A DNA stretch of 5,970 nt from positions 1-5,970 of the forward strand of contig JANTGD010000235.1 of the NCBI GenBank assembly GCA_024763135.1, read 5' to 3'. Below are positions 5,848 through 5,970 of the stretch, piece by piece (position 1 is the stretch's first letter; every line of letters begins with the position of its first letter). The notes beneath the pieces were generated by a model, which saw only the letters and a program-made list of their open reading frames with translations, was not told the DNA's origin and searched no databases. This DNA is from Thiotrichales bacterium. GTDB lineage: Bacteria; Pseudomonadota; Gammaproteobacteria; UWMA-0217. Both the position numbers and the translations under genes were made by a program.

Positions 5848-5970
5848 CAGACTATTGAAAAACGCTCAGGTGAGTGCGAGACAGGGCAAAATCTGGAGAA
5901 AAAGCCAGTTTACACGCAGTAAATGAGCATTTTGAGCCACAATTAACGCTGGATCGTGCCAACTGAGGTT
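5848..5970. mobile_element. MITE-like palindromic element, right end outside window
   Basis: From CAGACTATTGAAAAACG at 5848 the sequence reads as one long imperfect inverted repeat centred near 5916 (TTTAC 5909-5913, loop ACGCA, GTAAA 5919-5923). The left arm (about 5862-5913) and the complement of the right arm (5919-5970) share AAC..TCAG..TG...CGA..CAG.G and AAAA.GC.CA.TTTAC in register. The pattern of TTGAAAAAC near the edge, a GGCAAAA block and GTAAATGAGCATTTT resembles short non-autonomous repeats that I have seen in many gammaproteobacterial intergenic regions. No transposase is present. The right terminus should lie about 14 bases beyond the window. Confidence 0.55.

Overview
The window carries one plus-strand nitrogen-fixation (nif) operon, running from a complete promoter region at about 198-325 to the last gene, which stops at 5587. 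The gene content is nifB, an FdxN-type 2[4Fe-4S] ferredoxin, a small unrecognised ORF, nifO, a flavodiiron protein (FprA type), two different [2Fe-2S] ferredoxins and nifQ. The order nifB-fdxN-nifO-...-nifQ, the NifA/sigma-54 promoter and moderate base composition suggest a diazotrophic proteobacterium, most likely a gammaproteobacterium (Azotobacter-like, purple sulfur, sulfur-oxidising or methanotrophic lineages all fit). I cannot assign a genus from the sequence alone.

Region by region: 1-197 has no recognisable gene. 198-325 holds two perfect TGT-N10-ACA NifA sites, a weak IHF-like site and a near-consensus -24/-12 promoter. A GC-rich hairpin lies in the predicted 5' leader (349-365). Then come nifB (385-1896), fdxN (1910-2188), a 70-codon ORF (2210-2422), a 13-codon mini-ORF (2439-2480) that overlaps the start of nifO (2471-2890), fprA (2887-4170, overlapping nifO by 4 bases), a 94-residue [2Fe-2S] ferredoxin (4251-4535), a 118-residue Shethna/FeSII-like [2Fe-2S] protein (4651-5007) and nifQ (5012-5587). 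The tail 5588-5970 has no gene but contains inverted-repeat structures, including what looks like a MITE-like palindromic element cut off by the window end.

The genes combine four jobs. NifB builds the iron-sulfur core of FeMo-cofactor and FdxN probably supplies electrons for this. NifQ delivers molybdenum and NifO is linked to molybdenum partition. The inserted block fprA - ferredoxin - FeSII looks like an oxygen-defence module: FprA has all diiron ligands needed to reduce O2 (or NO), the short ferredoxin is a plausible electron donor, and FeSII homologues lock nitrogenase in an oxygen-tolerant complex in Azotobacter. Placing active O2 removal and conformational protection in the same transcript as cofactor assembly is the most interesting aspect of the window.
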